The notes: a model not told the origin generated them from the sequence alone. 64,000 nucleotides of DNA from Mactromeris polynyma (GCA_032209605.1 JASFXZ010000018.1:2979904-3043903), one strand, 5' to 3'; shown: positions 45,970 to 57,769, counted from the first letter of the stretch. A program made the numbers and translations.

Positions 45970-46689
45970 ATACTAGTTGTGTAGGTTATTTGTCCAAAAA
46001 ATCGTAACATCTGTAATTAATAGCATTATCATTTTCAGGTATAAGTATACATTTAAACAAAGTGATTTCATAAATCATGTCTATTGTAAAGAAGTTTTAC
46101 TGCGGTCACTTTCACACCTTTAAGAACTAAAAAGTTATTGTCACACCAATACAATGTTATAGCAAAGCGTTACGTATACAATATAAGTCTATACGTTGTA
46201 TTGCCCGTTCATGCAGTCACATAATATCATCAATTACATTAAGTATTTGATTCACACTTGTTTAAATATGCTAAACTGTTCAGCATATATAAGAATGTAC
46301 TTATGAAAGATATGACAAGACATATGAGAAAGTATTAGTAAGATCCATACACCGATCGGGTTAACATTAGATTATTACACAGATAATTAATTATTATTTT
46401 AATGGAAACATAGTTTTAAGTATTGCGAAACAGTACACTTACGTGCAATGAAGATCTTAGCAAGCCACAGAGATTTCCAACATAATCATGTTAAGGAATC
46501 TGGTCGGCAAATAAATCTACTTAGTCATTCGCTAACACATCTGCAAACTGAATATTGAACAATGACACTCATTAAGATACTTACACTTATGTTTATCATT
46601 GAGAATTGTCTGTGTCGGCGACCCTTCCTTTGATGTGTTTGGTCCTTCCGATCCTTATCTCGGTTGATGTCCGCTATCTGTCACAGTCC

Positions 46690-46916
46690 AGTGGATAGTT
46701 GGCGCGAAATATACGCTCGGAGTCCTTCTGTTTTCTTCCTTACAATTTGGCGCGTGTTTAGTTTAATCGAATATTTTGAGGGATTAAGACACTTGGCGAA
46801 TCATAAATAGACACCACTTAAGGATAGAGACAAAATATTTGTTCATGCGGAAGGCAAGAAGATAATTGTTAAAAAACGTTCACCATCATCTGCGTTCCAT
46901 GTATTAGCGGTAAGTA
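46690..46916 (+). promoter_or_regulatory. Weak candidate promoter and first exon
   Basis: Two E2F-like sites ('TTGGCGCGAAA' at about 46699 and 'TTTGGCGCG' at about 46746) precede a GC-richer stretch. This ends in a strong splice donor, 'GCG|GTAAGTACC' at about 46914-46922. A frame is open over the last ~30 codons before the donor. No partner exon was identified, so this is only a lead. Confidence 0.25.
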
Positions 46917-46922
46917 CCATAA

Positions 46923-49006
46923 ATGTTGTTTTGTTTTACTTCCGTATAAAACTAACAAGTTGTAGTCGAAATTTCGCACTCTGAGTTATATTACACAGAC
47001 ACATGTCAACTGTTGTACTAATCTAAGATATTTTGATATCGTACTGATGTTTTTGGTTAAAATGATATGTTACATACATATATGCATCATACATCATATA
47101 TGTAACTGTTGCTAATAACATTTTAAACTATTGTACTTCTTTGTCACCATTGCTTAATGGGTTGTTGTTAATTAAAACTTTTTTGTGTGTAATGGATTAA
47201 TATACTTCTAATACAATGTTAATGTAATTATCAAACGGATGAATTATATTGTAATTATACGCAATGGTTATTAATACGATAACTTTTGCTTTTCTTGCTG
47301 AAAAATTGATTATCACAGACATATAAAGTTTATATGTCCATGTCACCGACACTAATTGTTTTAACATGTGTTGCCATAACCGGAACAGTTTACGGTGTAA
47401 GTGCGCATACGTATCTTAAAATGTCACGCTGCTTATCGCAAATAGACTTCTATATCTGTCACCATTTTTGTTCACAAGTGACGGAATTAGATTCATTTTA
47501 TATTGTGAAATAAGATGTGAATTTCTTTATATGACGACAATGATATCATTTAATGTATACATTGCAACATAGTTTCCAGTCGGAACACCTCGATAACATT
47601 TTTTTAAAGAGTTCTATTTGCGAACTTGCGGAAATGTACTTTTGAAATAGCTAAGATGATCCGACTGTAGTTTTCTTGCTGACCCGATCCAACGCGTAAA
47701 AACGTCTTAAAACAAAACAAAATTATGTATTGCTACACAAATCAAAGACAGCCATGAAGATAAATACTATTTATTGTATTGTTGTTAAAATGTCAATAAT
47801 GGTTGATGTATTACATAGATAAAAACCTTATATGTTAATGTAAATATAAATTATTATTCAAATCCACGATGTGGAATAGTAATATATATATATTAAAAAA
47901 AGTACCCACAATTATTTGTATTTGCAATTTTAATTGGACATTGCACGACAAAGTGTGTATAACAAATGCTAAGTGAAACGAATTCGTTGTTTTTTTGTTT
48001 CTCTATTTTATTTCCTGAGCAAAAAAATTGCCTATCACATAGTTCGTTTTCAATAATAGAATAATCTCGTGTTTCATCAACAAAATCGAACTCCATTTGT
48101 TTTCTCTTTAAGTACATAAAACATAATGTTTTAAGCGTTTATTGGATACATAGATCTAAGATAGCCCGTGGCTACATGTTATTGTGTTATACCTGTATCA
48201 GTCGGTGATCATCGGAAAATTTACGATCACTTACGGAAACTACCGACAGACAAATCGTCTACTGACCAGTAGCCCCATCGATATCGATTTGCATCGGCTG
48301 CATTTATCTGATGAGCGACATAGTTGTGTATGTTTATATTTTCATGTCTCCAGCTTTTCGGGTGCATGCATTGTTTACAGCACTTCCTGTTTGAGGTCTA
48401 TATCTACTTATATTATACTCAATGCCTTAAAAGTTTTATGACAACGAATAAAACATTATTTGCTGCTGATAATCCTCTTGAAATATTTTTTTTTTTTTTT
48501 AGATTCAAGTTGGTGACGGTGTGGATGCAAAGTGGTTGATTGGATGATGCTTATTAGGCAATCGTTAAAAAATTGAAATGAGTATGTATCGTTCATGTTA
48601 TAATTTCTATAATGTATTATTCACTATGTGAGTGCACATACTAGTTGAATCGTGGGGGGGGAGTTGCGGTTAATTTATTCAGTGTTAACATAAATAAATG
48701 AAATTCATTTATATGTATAATTTATTGTACTTTTATCTAATTGGTAATAAAATGATATGTTTTCAGTAATTTGATTACAATGAAGTCAGCTAAGGTACTG
48801 CATCATGTCTGTTTTGTTCTGTAGCCACATTTCTAATCAAAGTAATGTATGTCTTGAAGTGTAGGACATATTTTGTTTTTCATGTAACTTACACAACAAT
48901 TAAAAATGAACATCTGAAGAAACCAAAAAACATGATTAATAGATGCCTATGCTATTTTTCTCCGCAGACTCTCATAATACGCCTTCCTAATACGATTAAG
49001 TACATT
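46923..49006. other. Non-coding DNA, nothing recognised
   Basis: AT-rich with a T-run at about 48487-48501. No supported gene or repeat. Confidence 0.4.
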
Positions 49007-49189
49007 AAAATAAAGTCATGTTTGTGGAACACGAAAAATCGGTCAATGGCGCTACCGGGAGTCGAACACGGGTCTACGGATTTCCGGTCCGTTATGCTAA
49101 CCACTACACCAAAACGACATGACGTCATTTCCGTGTAAATTTAACTTATATAAAGTTGATTAAGGTTAACTACTATTTGGACGAAGTAC
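49007..49189 (-). repeat. tRNA-derived repeat (SINE family 1), copy 3
   Basis: Minus-strand copy with tRNA-like body at about 49047-49118 (A-box 'TGGTGTAGTGG', B-box 'TGTTCGACTCC'). The 5' leader contains 'CTTTATATAAGTTAAATTTA' and starts near 'GTACTTCGTCC' (49189). The 3' part is 'TTTTTCGTGTTCCACAAACA'. Confidence 0.7.
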
Positions 49190-49764
49190 TGGGCTTACCA
49201 CAATGAAGTTTTACTCTATCGTTTTACATCAATGTGACACTGGCTTCTAATTCTTTGATTGTGAAGTTCAGAGTTAAAGCTCACCACAGGCAGGATTCGT
49301 GGTTAAAATATACAACTCATGAGTATAGTGTTCTACCAATTGATCCTTATGTCTACCACAAACACTAATGTGACTATGTATTCGTAATTTGTAATCTAAG
49401 AAAATATATTTGTATAGCACTTCGATTATTTTTTTCAGTGTATCATGTGGAGTTTGATTTTGACAGAGTCAGATTAAAAACCACGGAGGAAAATTGTCAG
49501 TGTTTTTCATCAGTAAGCTGCACTGGAATTGGCTATGCTCCTCACTACAGTGGGACTTAGCTCATAATTCGACGAATGGCGTTTGTTACATAGTGCAATG
49601 ACTTTGAACGAAAAGAAGTACGGCATCAGCTACAGCATTTAATATTATATACAGTAATTGTTCAAATGTAGAATAGTATCTACCAGTCCAGTGTTCCCTT
49701 TGTTTAAATGATGAATATGTTGTGACATAAGAGATGTGATCAATCAGTTTCTATATAAATAGAT
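49190..49764. other. Non-coding DNA, with a TATA-like word beside the LINE D array
   Basis: No gene. 'TATATAAATAG' at 49752-49762 lies immediately before the first monomer and fits a TATA box in position and orientation for transcription into the array. Function unproven. Confidence 0.4.
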
Positions 49765-52325
49765 ATTTGGTCAATTTCTCTTAGAACGATCTCAGATATT
49801 TGGTCAATTTCTCTTAGAACGTTCTAAGGTTTTTGGGCCAATTTCTCTTAGAACGTTCTAAGGTTTTTGAATATTTTCTCTTAGAACGATCTCAGATATT
49901 TGGTCAATTTCTCTTAGAACGTTCTAAGGTTTTTTGGTCAATTTCTCTTAGAACGTTCTAAGGGTTTAGCCAAATTCTCTTAGAACGTTCTAAGGTTTTT
50001 GGGTCAATTTCTCTTAGAACGATCTCAGATATTTGGTCAATTTCTCTTAGAACGTTCTAAGGTTTTTGGGCCAATTTCTCTTAGAACGTTCTAAGGTTTT
50101 TGATTATTTTTCCCTTAGAACGATCTCAGATATTTGGTCAATTTCTCTTAGAACGTTCTAAGGTTTTTGGCCAATTTCTCTTAGAACGTTCTAAGGTTTT
50201 TGATCATTTTCTCTCAGAACGATCTCAGATATTTGGTCAATTTCTCTTAGAACGTTCTAAGGTTTTTGGGTCAATTTCTCTTAGAACGTTCTAAGGTTTT
50301 AGCCAAATTCTCTTAGAACGTTCTAAGGTTTTTGGGTCAATTTCTCTTAGAACGATCTCAGATATTTGGTCAATTTCTCTTAGAACGTTCTAAGGTTTTT
50401 GGGCCAATTTCTCTTAGAACGTTCTAAGGTTTTTGATCATTGTCTCTTAGAACGATCTCAGATATTTGGTCAATTTCTCTTAGAACGTTCTAAGGTTTTT
50501 GGGTCAATTTCTCTTAGAACGTTCTAAGGTTTTAGCCAAATTCTCTTAGAACGTTCTAAGGTTTTTGGGTCAATTTCTCTTAGAACGATCTCAGATATTT
50601 GGTCAATTTCTCTTAGAACGTTCTAAGGTTTTTTGGTCAATTTCTCTTAGAACGTTCTAAGGTTTTTGGGTCAATTTCTCTTAGAACGATCTCAGATATT
50701 TGGTCAATTTCTCTTAGAACGTTCTAAGGTTTTTGGGCCAATTTCTCTTAAACGTTCTAAGGTTTTTGATAATTTTCTCTTAGAACGATCTCAGATATTT
50801 GGTCAATTTCTCTTAGAACGTTCTAAGGTTTTTGGGCCAATTTCTCTTAGAACTTTCTAAGGTTTTAGCCAAATTCTCTTAGAACGTTCTAAGGTTTTTG
50901 GGTCAATTTCTCTTAGAACGATCTCAGATATTTGGTCAATTTCTCTTAGAACGTTCTAAGGTTTTTGGACCAATTTCTCTTAGAACGTTCTAAGGTTTCT
51001 GGGTCATATTCTCTTAGAACGTTCTAAGGTTTTTGATAATTTTCTCTTAGAACATCTCAGATATTTGGTCAATTTCTCTTAGAACGTTCTAAGGTTTTTG
51101 GGTCAATTTCTCTTAGAACGTTCTAAGGTTTTAGCCAAATTCTCTTAGAACGTTCTAAGGTTTTTGGGTCAATTTCTCTTAGAACGATCTCAGATATTTG
51201 GTCAATTTCTCTTAGAACGTTCTAAGGTTTTTGGGTCAATTTCTCTTAGAACGTTCTAAGGTTTTAGCCAAATTCTCTTAGAACGTTCTAAGGTTTTTGG
51301 GTCAATTTCTCTTAGAACGATCTCAGATATTTGGTCAATTTCTCTTAGAACGTTCTAAGGTTTTTGGGCCAATTTCTCTTAGAACGTTCTAAGGTTTTTG
51401 ATCATTGTCTCTTAGAACGATCTCAGATATTTGGTCAATTTCTCTTAGAACGTTCTAAGGTTTTTGGGTCAATTTCTCTTAGAACGTTCTAAGGTTTTAG
51501 CCAAATTCTCTTAGAACGTTCTAAGGTTTTTGGGTCAATTTCTCTTAGAACGATCTCAGATATTTGGTCAATTTCTCTTAGAACGTTCTTAGGTTTTTTG
51601 GTCAATTTCTCTTAGAACGTTCTAAGGTTTTTGGGTCAATTTCTCTTAGAACGATCTCAGATATTTGGTCAATTTCTCTTAGAACGTTCTAAGGTTTTTG
51701 GGCCAATTTCTCTTAAACGTTCTAAGGTTTTTGATAATTTTCTCTTAGAACGATCTCAGATATTTGGTCAATTTCTCTTAGAACGTTCTAAGGTTTTTGG
51801 GCCAATTTCTCTTAGAACTTTCTAAGGTTTTAGCCAAATTCTCTTAGAACGTTCTAAGGTTTTTGGGTCAATTTCTCTTAGAACGATCTCAGATATTTGG
51901 TCAATTTCTCTTAGAACGTTCTAAGGTTTTTGGACCAATTTCTCTTAGAACGTTCTAAGGTTTCTGGGTCATATTCTCTTAGAACGTTCTAAGGTTTTTG
52001 ATAATTTTCTCTTAGAACATCTCAGATATTTGGTCAATTTCTCTTAGAACGTTCTAAGGTTTTTGGGTCAATTTCTCTTAGAACGTTCTAAGGTTTTAGC
52101 CAAATTCTCTTAGAACGTTCTAAGGTTTTTGGGTCAATTTCTCTTAGAACGATCTCAGATATTTGGTCAATTTCTCTTAGAACGTTCTAAGGTTTTTGGG
52201 TCAATTTCTCTTTGAACGTTCTCAGATATTTGGTCAATTTCTCTTAGAACGTTCTAAGGTTTTTGGGTCAATTTCTCTTAGAACGTTCTAAGGTTTTAGC
52301 CAAATTCTCTTAGAACGTTCTAAGA
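49765..52325 (+). repeat. LINE D 5' array: ~75 palindromic ~33-bp monomers
   Basis: Monomers 'TTTCTCTTAGAACGTTCTAA' plus spacer (GGTTTTTGGGCCAA, GGTTTTTGGGTCAA, GGTTTTAGCCAAA), alternating with a half-site variant 'CTTAGAACGATCTCAGAT'. Units are 32-34 bp. A higher-order duplication of about 965 bp is visible: 50666-50860 and 51631-51825 are identical in translation, and 'gatcattgtctcttag' recurs at about 50434 and 51399. Monomers remain nearly identical although the adjacent coding region has decayed. Confidence 0.9.
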
Positions 52326-52540
52326 TATTGCCTGCTTGTGTGTTTTGATAATGCAATTATGTGTAATTTTACTGAAAATATTTTGAAAATAAAGAGAGTA
52401 TGACAACCATTTGTACTTTTTCGTCTTCATTTTCATTTTTTATATGCATAATACACCGTGAAAAATGCTTAAAACAGGGGGTAAAACTGGGAGTAGTGTA
52501 CGAAGTCCCTTTTTAAAATATAACGTGTTACAGATGAAAT
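52326..52540 (+). promoter_or_regulatory. LINE D conserved 5' leader
   Basis: Aligns throughout with 39902-40122 of LINE A ('AATTATGTGTAATTTT', 'GAAAATAAAGAGAG', 'CTTTTTCGTCTTCATTT', 'GGGGGTAAAACTGGGAGTAG'). Similarity stops just where ORF1 should start. The next bases encode ORF2 residues after the endonuclease. Confidence 0.7.
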
Positions 52541-54981
52541 CGTAAAAACAGATTACTTGTTAGAAAATTTTGCACGTGAATCCGACCCTAAATCTGTCTT
52601 AAATTACATTGTCGAAAACATTAGTAGATTATTTAATGCATCGGCCAATAAGATATTTATACCTAACCATTTTTTACCTCAAACGTCTAAGAAACATAAG
52701 CCGAACTCAGCTACAAATAAACCCTGGTACGGGCCTCACTGTCGAAATAAACGTGTAAACTATAATCGTGCTCGGAGAATGTACAATATAAACAAAACAA
52801 CACATAACAGAGATGTACTCAACCGTGCTAGTAGAGAATATAAACGTACGATGAAATTTTACATAAACAAACATAAATTTATCAATGAAAATAAACTCAG
52901 ACAAATGCATAAATCGGATCCAAAATCATATTGGAAATTTTTGAATACATTAAATAAAAATAACACAAAAAATATTCCGAAAATCGATGATTTCTACCAG
53001 TACTTCAAAGACGTTAATACTAACAATGCGGAAAATGACGATATTGTTACTGATAATACTGACTTGCAAGATAATGACGAAATCTTAAATATTTCGTTTA
53101 CTGAGCACGAAATACGTAAATCTATAAATAAATTAAAAAATGGAAAAGCTGCAAGCAAGTCAGATAACATTTTAAATGAATATATCAAAGCAACCCAAAA
53201 TATCATGTTACCTATACACACCAAACTTTTTAATATTATACTTAACACAGGAATCATCCCCGACACGTGGTCTGAAGGCTATATAATCCCAATCTATAAA
53301 GGTAAAGGTTCTACATTAGCTCCCGAAAATTTTAGACCAATTACAATCCTAAGCTGCTTAGGAAAATTGTTTACATCAGTACTGAACGATAGATTAACTA
53401 AGTATGTTGAAACTTACAATATTATTCATGAAAATCAAGCAGGATTCCGAGCGAATCACTCAACTATCGATCAAGTATTTATACTAAATTTTTTAACCGA
53501 ATTAATGCGTAAGCAGAAAAAAAAACTATTCGTCGCCTTCATAGATTTTTCCCGCGCATTTGACAATATACCGAGGGCAGAATTGTTCCAAAAATTAATT
53601 GATAACGGAATCAACGGAAAATGTCTGAGATTAATTCGTAACATGTATAACAATATTAAGTCATGTGTACAGATCAATAACGAAACATCCGAAATGTTTT
53701 TATGTAAAAATGGAGTAAGACAGGGTGAAAATTTGTCTCCTCTGCTGTTTTCTCTTTTTTTAAACGATTTACTTGATTTTCTGAATTAAAGAAATAATGA
53801 AGGCATTAAAATAGAATTCTAAAATAACGACGTTTAAAGAATATTGACCATATTGGTACTTCCTTTCGCACACGATACTGTGATTATCTCTTCTTGCAAA
53901 GAAAAATTCCAAAAATGCTTAAACGCCTTTAGTACGTATTATCAAATATGGAAATTGAAAATAAATACGGAAAAAAGTAAAGTTATAGTATTTGGCTCAA
54001 ACATACGTGGAACTCGTAACATGGATTTTAATCTAAATGGAAATGCCCTGCAAATTGTAGAAATGTATAAGTATCTAGGAGTTGTTTTTAGCCAGAACGG
54101 CAAATTCAAACGGGCCAGATATCACTTAATTACACAAGCTAAAAAAGCGATACATCTCTTATACAAACGAATTTATAACCTTAATTTGCCTATAGATCTT
54201 CAGTTAAAACTTTTTGACAATGCGATAACTCCCATCCTATTATTTTCCTGCGAAGTTTGGGGAATTGAAAATACAAGTGATATTAAAACAATCCATGTAA
54301 ATTTCTTGCGCAGAATAACAAACTCCAGGAAAAGCACACCCGCTTACATGTTATATGGTGAATTGGGCAGATTCCCCTTGGATATCCTCATTAAAACGCG
54401 AATAATCAAATATTGGATTAATCTAGTCCACGGTAACCCGCTAAAATTATTTAAATATAGCCTATCAATTCATGCTGAGAAGCGTTCATACATTCAATTG
54501 GATAAACTATGTAAAAACAATATTTGATATAACGGGCTGTAGTAACATATTTTTAAACCAACATATCTTGAATCTAAAGAACATACATTTAACGATTAAG
54601 CAAGTACTTGTTGACCAATATAGTCTATTCAAAGTCAATTATAAACTTGAGGAATATTTAACTCTACTACCTCAAAATTTGCACTTACCCATCTTGAAAT
54701 TCAGAACAGTAAATCATAAATTCCCAATAGAAACTGGACACTTGGCAAATACTGAATATGACGATCGAAAATGTCCTTTTTGTCTGAACAAATTCGGTAA
54801 CGAATTCCACTATCTACCGGAGTATAAACTCTTTGAAATGAAACGAAAGCAACTAATCCCAACTTATTTCCATCAATATCCAAATATAATCAAATATAAA
54901 GACCTGTTAAACAGCAACAATTATGAATTACTTAGAAGTACAAGTCTATTCATATCTTATATCACAAAATATTTTAATTGA
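52541..54981 (+). pseudogene. LINE D ORF2 remnant (RT), frameshifted, FAHD instead of YADD
   Basis: Segment 1 (to 53789) covers the region before the RT and most of the palm: 'KPWYGPHCRNKRVNYNRARR', 'GYIIPIYKGKG', 'NQAGFRANHSTIDQ', 'AFIDFSRAFDN', 'GVRQGENLSP'. It ends in TAA. Segment 2 (about 53844-54527) starts 'FAHDTVI' where LINE A has YADD, so a catalytic Asp is lost. Segment 3 (54472-54981) is frameshifted and holds 'CPFCLNKFGNEFHYLPE'. Protein identity to LINE A is moderate, so D belongs to a separate subfamily. ORF1 and the endonuclease are deleted. Not functional. Confidence 0.85.
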
Positions 54982-55690
54982 AAAACAAAAACACCATCCA
55001 CAATTATATACACATATTGTACTATCTCCAAGTCGTCAATGAAATTCCTACAACCTGACCCTCGATTTTCTCGTGATTTCATTGTAAATTTTTTAATTCT
55101 CCCAACTTTTTTAAACCATTCACGGATAAATAAACATCGCTGTCCCCTAACGCATGTAAATGTTCAGCCAACTATTTATGTTTGTTTTTACATTGCTTAC
55201 ATATAACTGAATTGTTTGATTACCCATATATGTTATCTGTCGGTCATAACATTGTATATTGTTACAAATGCAACCATGACCAAAATAATTACATTATATT
55301 TACAGATGACTTATTTGAAATAATTTGTCGTAGTACTGATATACGTGTTGTGTTAATGTAATATTTTTTGTATTTGGTGATGGATTGATGTGTTCTTTAT
55401 TATCAACATTAGATCATGTATATACTAGGCTCTATGTCCCTTTCTTATCCTACATTTAGTTTCTGTAGGACATAGTCATAGGGGAATTTAGTTTGCCTCT
55501 TCATGATGATGTTCAATATCACTCATGAAATTTTACATACATGTATTTGCTAGAATGTTATTGTTGTATTTTGTTTGTGACTGTGTATGTGTATTTATAA
55601 ATTGTTTGTGTGTTTGTGACTGTAAATACTGTCTACCTGTTTATCAGTAAGTTATAGTTGCATGGGTTTATGACCTCCTAGATTTGAAAA
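54982..55690 (+). other. LINE D 3' untranslated region
   Basis: Extends from the last coding remnant to the AATAAA at 55691. AT-rich without ORFs of note. Confidence 0.55.
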
Positions 55691-55718
55691 AATAAAACTT
55701 GTCAGACTTGTCAAACTT

Positions 55719-57017
55719 AATATGCATAAAATGTCTCATTTCTTTGATAGATCATGCATATTAGAATCTATTAAATCTTCTAGCATATAATTATTAGAAT
55801 ATATCTCCTAGTTACATGTAATGTACATGTTACTTATAAATAACATCTCCAAAGTCACGCGGCTAGTACAATGAATGTTATTGGCCATAACTGGTGACAT
55901 ATTATAAGGACTTAGGAAGCATGCAACTTTACTTTGTATGAAGAGGTAAACACTGACATGTTTGAAATGTCCGTTACCATTGTCAGATTTATGTGAACTG
56001 TTTCTTTTGTAAAGTAAAGAACGAGTGATTGTATTTACGTTTAGATCGGCATAACTAGTGTGGTTGACTTCATATTGGTATATCTCAATTAAGTAACGCA
56101 CATGTCAAAAAAAGTTAATTCGTTAATAATATATTCTTGTTTGTATCCATTTGAAAATATAAATTGGTGTAAAAAGGTTCAAGTAAACATTTGGTAAGAG
56201 TACAGTGAAAAAACATGCTTTACAAAATATGATCTATACTTATAGCATATATTTGTAACACATATAGGATTGTTGCGCATTTTTGTTTGGAAACACATGT
56301 TTTTAGGCAGATAGTATGTATTAAAGAAAATACATTCGCTTGCTTACGTATACCTACAGTTTCCATATGTGTACTGTGTTAGTATATTTACATAAGACTT
56401 TGAGTGAAATATTCGTTACATGTTCGAGACACAATAATTAATTCATATGTAACCTAACATTTGCAGTTTATATATCGATATTCAGTATGTTGTTTTAAGT
56501 TTGACATGTTTGCTTCAGTTAAATGGATGTTATTCTCAAATAAAATGGAATTTAAAACAACCTTAAATCATGCAAGTGAAGAGAGTCCGATTGTTGCTGT
56601 GCTTGATGTTTTAAATTTAGATGTTAGAAGGAATTTAAATATTGCGTAAAATTAAATCAAATTGAGAGAACAAAGGCGTCATAATATATTATGGACTAAG
56701 TTGATTCGTTTTAATGTTAAAATACAATAATTCATCGTGTAACTTTTAAAGCACAAAAATAAATTGAAGTACTAGTGCTGTGTAACTTACATGTGTTCGA
56801 AAATAATGCAGATACGTAGAGCTTATTTTAAGAAGCTGTAAAATGAAAACCAAACTTTCGATGATCAAACGGTTCAATACAAAAGTTCCTGACATGTTCT
56901 ACTGTTAAGTTAAACTGTTACAAAAGTGTGTTTTACCCATGTGAATTGCACCCGTTTATTGAAAAAGCGTGATTCATGTTGTCATTCTATCTAGAGAATA
57001 TGTTTAACATGCAATTT
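55719..57017. other. Non-coding DNA, nothing recognised
   Basis: AT-rich. No supported gene or repeat. Confidence 0.4.
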
Positions 57018-57275
57018 ATACTGAAATAACTTACAAGCAAACGTATAAATCCAAACACTGAGCACTATTGTATGCATTCCCATCCTTGGAAACTGATATT
57101 TTAACTCCCTTACTAGTCGACTTAAATGTTAACTGCACTTCCTTTTCGTTAAAACGTCTAAACCTATTTCAGATATATATTCTCCTTCTGACCTACTTGA
57201 CATTATCACACTATTTGTGTACTTTCATAACTTCCTGTTTATTTAAAATTCGATATTAAGCTACGTTAACTCTGC
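57018..57275 (+). repeat. Dispersed repeat, copy 2 of a ~255-bp pair
   Basis: Counterpart of 30650-30910, same orientation, roughly 80% similar by eye, with small gaps. Confidence 0.65.
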
Positions 57276-57619
57276 ATATACATATGATCATTTGAAGAAG
57301 CAGCAAATGATATGCTATTCAAATATACAACGTTGGTAAACATACTTAAGTTTTAATCCAAAACAAGTAAAACATAGTGGATGTATATAACGAATGTTAT
57401 AACTCTGTACCTTCTCAAATACAGGACTAAAATAGTATTCGGGTATAAAATACAGTGTTATTCAGAAGACAAATTGTACTCCCAGATATATTTCCCATAA
57501 TAGAAGATCAAGATGTTCTCGTGTTAAGTACAATATATTTTGGTTTAGTATTCTATATATTTAAAGCATTTGAAGTAGGATAGATTATTCGTTTACAATT
57601 TATGGTTAAATGAATAGTT

Positions 57620-57769
57620 TTATAAATACATTTTCAAGCGTATCCGACAATTGTCTCTGAAATGGACGATTCACTTAGACAGAAATGAAGTCTAAGTTGA
57701 CAGGTTCTTATCCAAACATCGCATAGAAATAAAGATTCTGCGCCGAGTATTGCCGGATACACACAGTGA
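57620..57769 (+). repeat. 150-bp direct repeat, left copy
   Basis: 'tataaatacattttcaagcg' to 'cggatacacacagtga', repeated at 58107-58256 with only scattered differences. Confidence 0.8.

Larger units (their letters stand above)
49765..55718 (+). mobile_element. Decayed LINE 'D', internally deleted, with palindromic 5' array
   Basis: Plus-strand relative of LINE A. Order: 2.5-kb monomer array, ~210-bp conserved leader, then directly the middle of ORF2 (ORF1 and the endonuclease are missing), RT remnants and 3' UTR. The 3' end has AATAAA (55691-55696) and two 'CTTGTCAGA/CTTGTCAAA' repeats. Head-to-head with LINE A. Confidence 0.85.

Noticed and set aside
49765..52325. Mirror set of open frames in the right-hand array as possible repeat proteins
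   Set aside because: Same reason: unit length drifts between 32 and 34 bp, so no frame stays open for more than about 65 codons.
40123..52325. The two arrays as long terminal inverted repeats of one giant DNA transposon
   Set aside because: Each array is joined to a homologous leader and LINE coding sequence on its outer side, which explains the inverted layout as two LINEs in opposite orientation.
52557..53789. LINE D frame as an intact RT gene with its own start
   Set aside because: The apparent start is a TTG codon just after the deletion junction. The frame stops before the catalytic box, which is itself mutated to FAHD.
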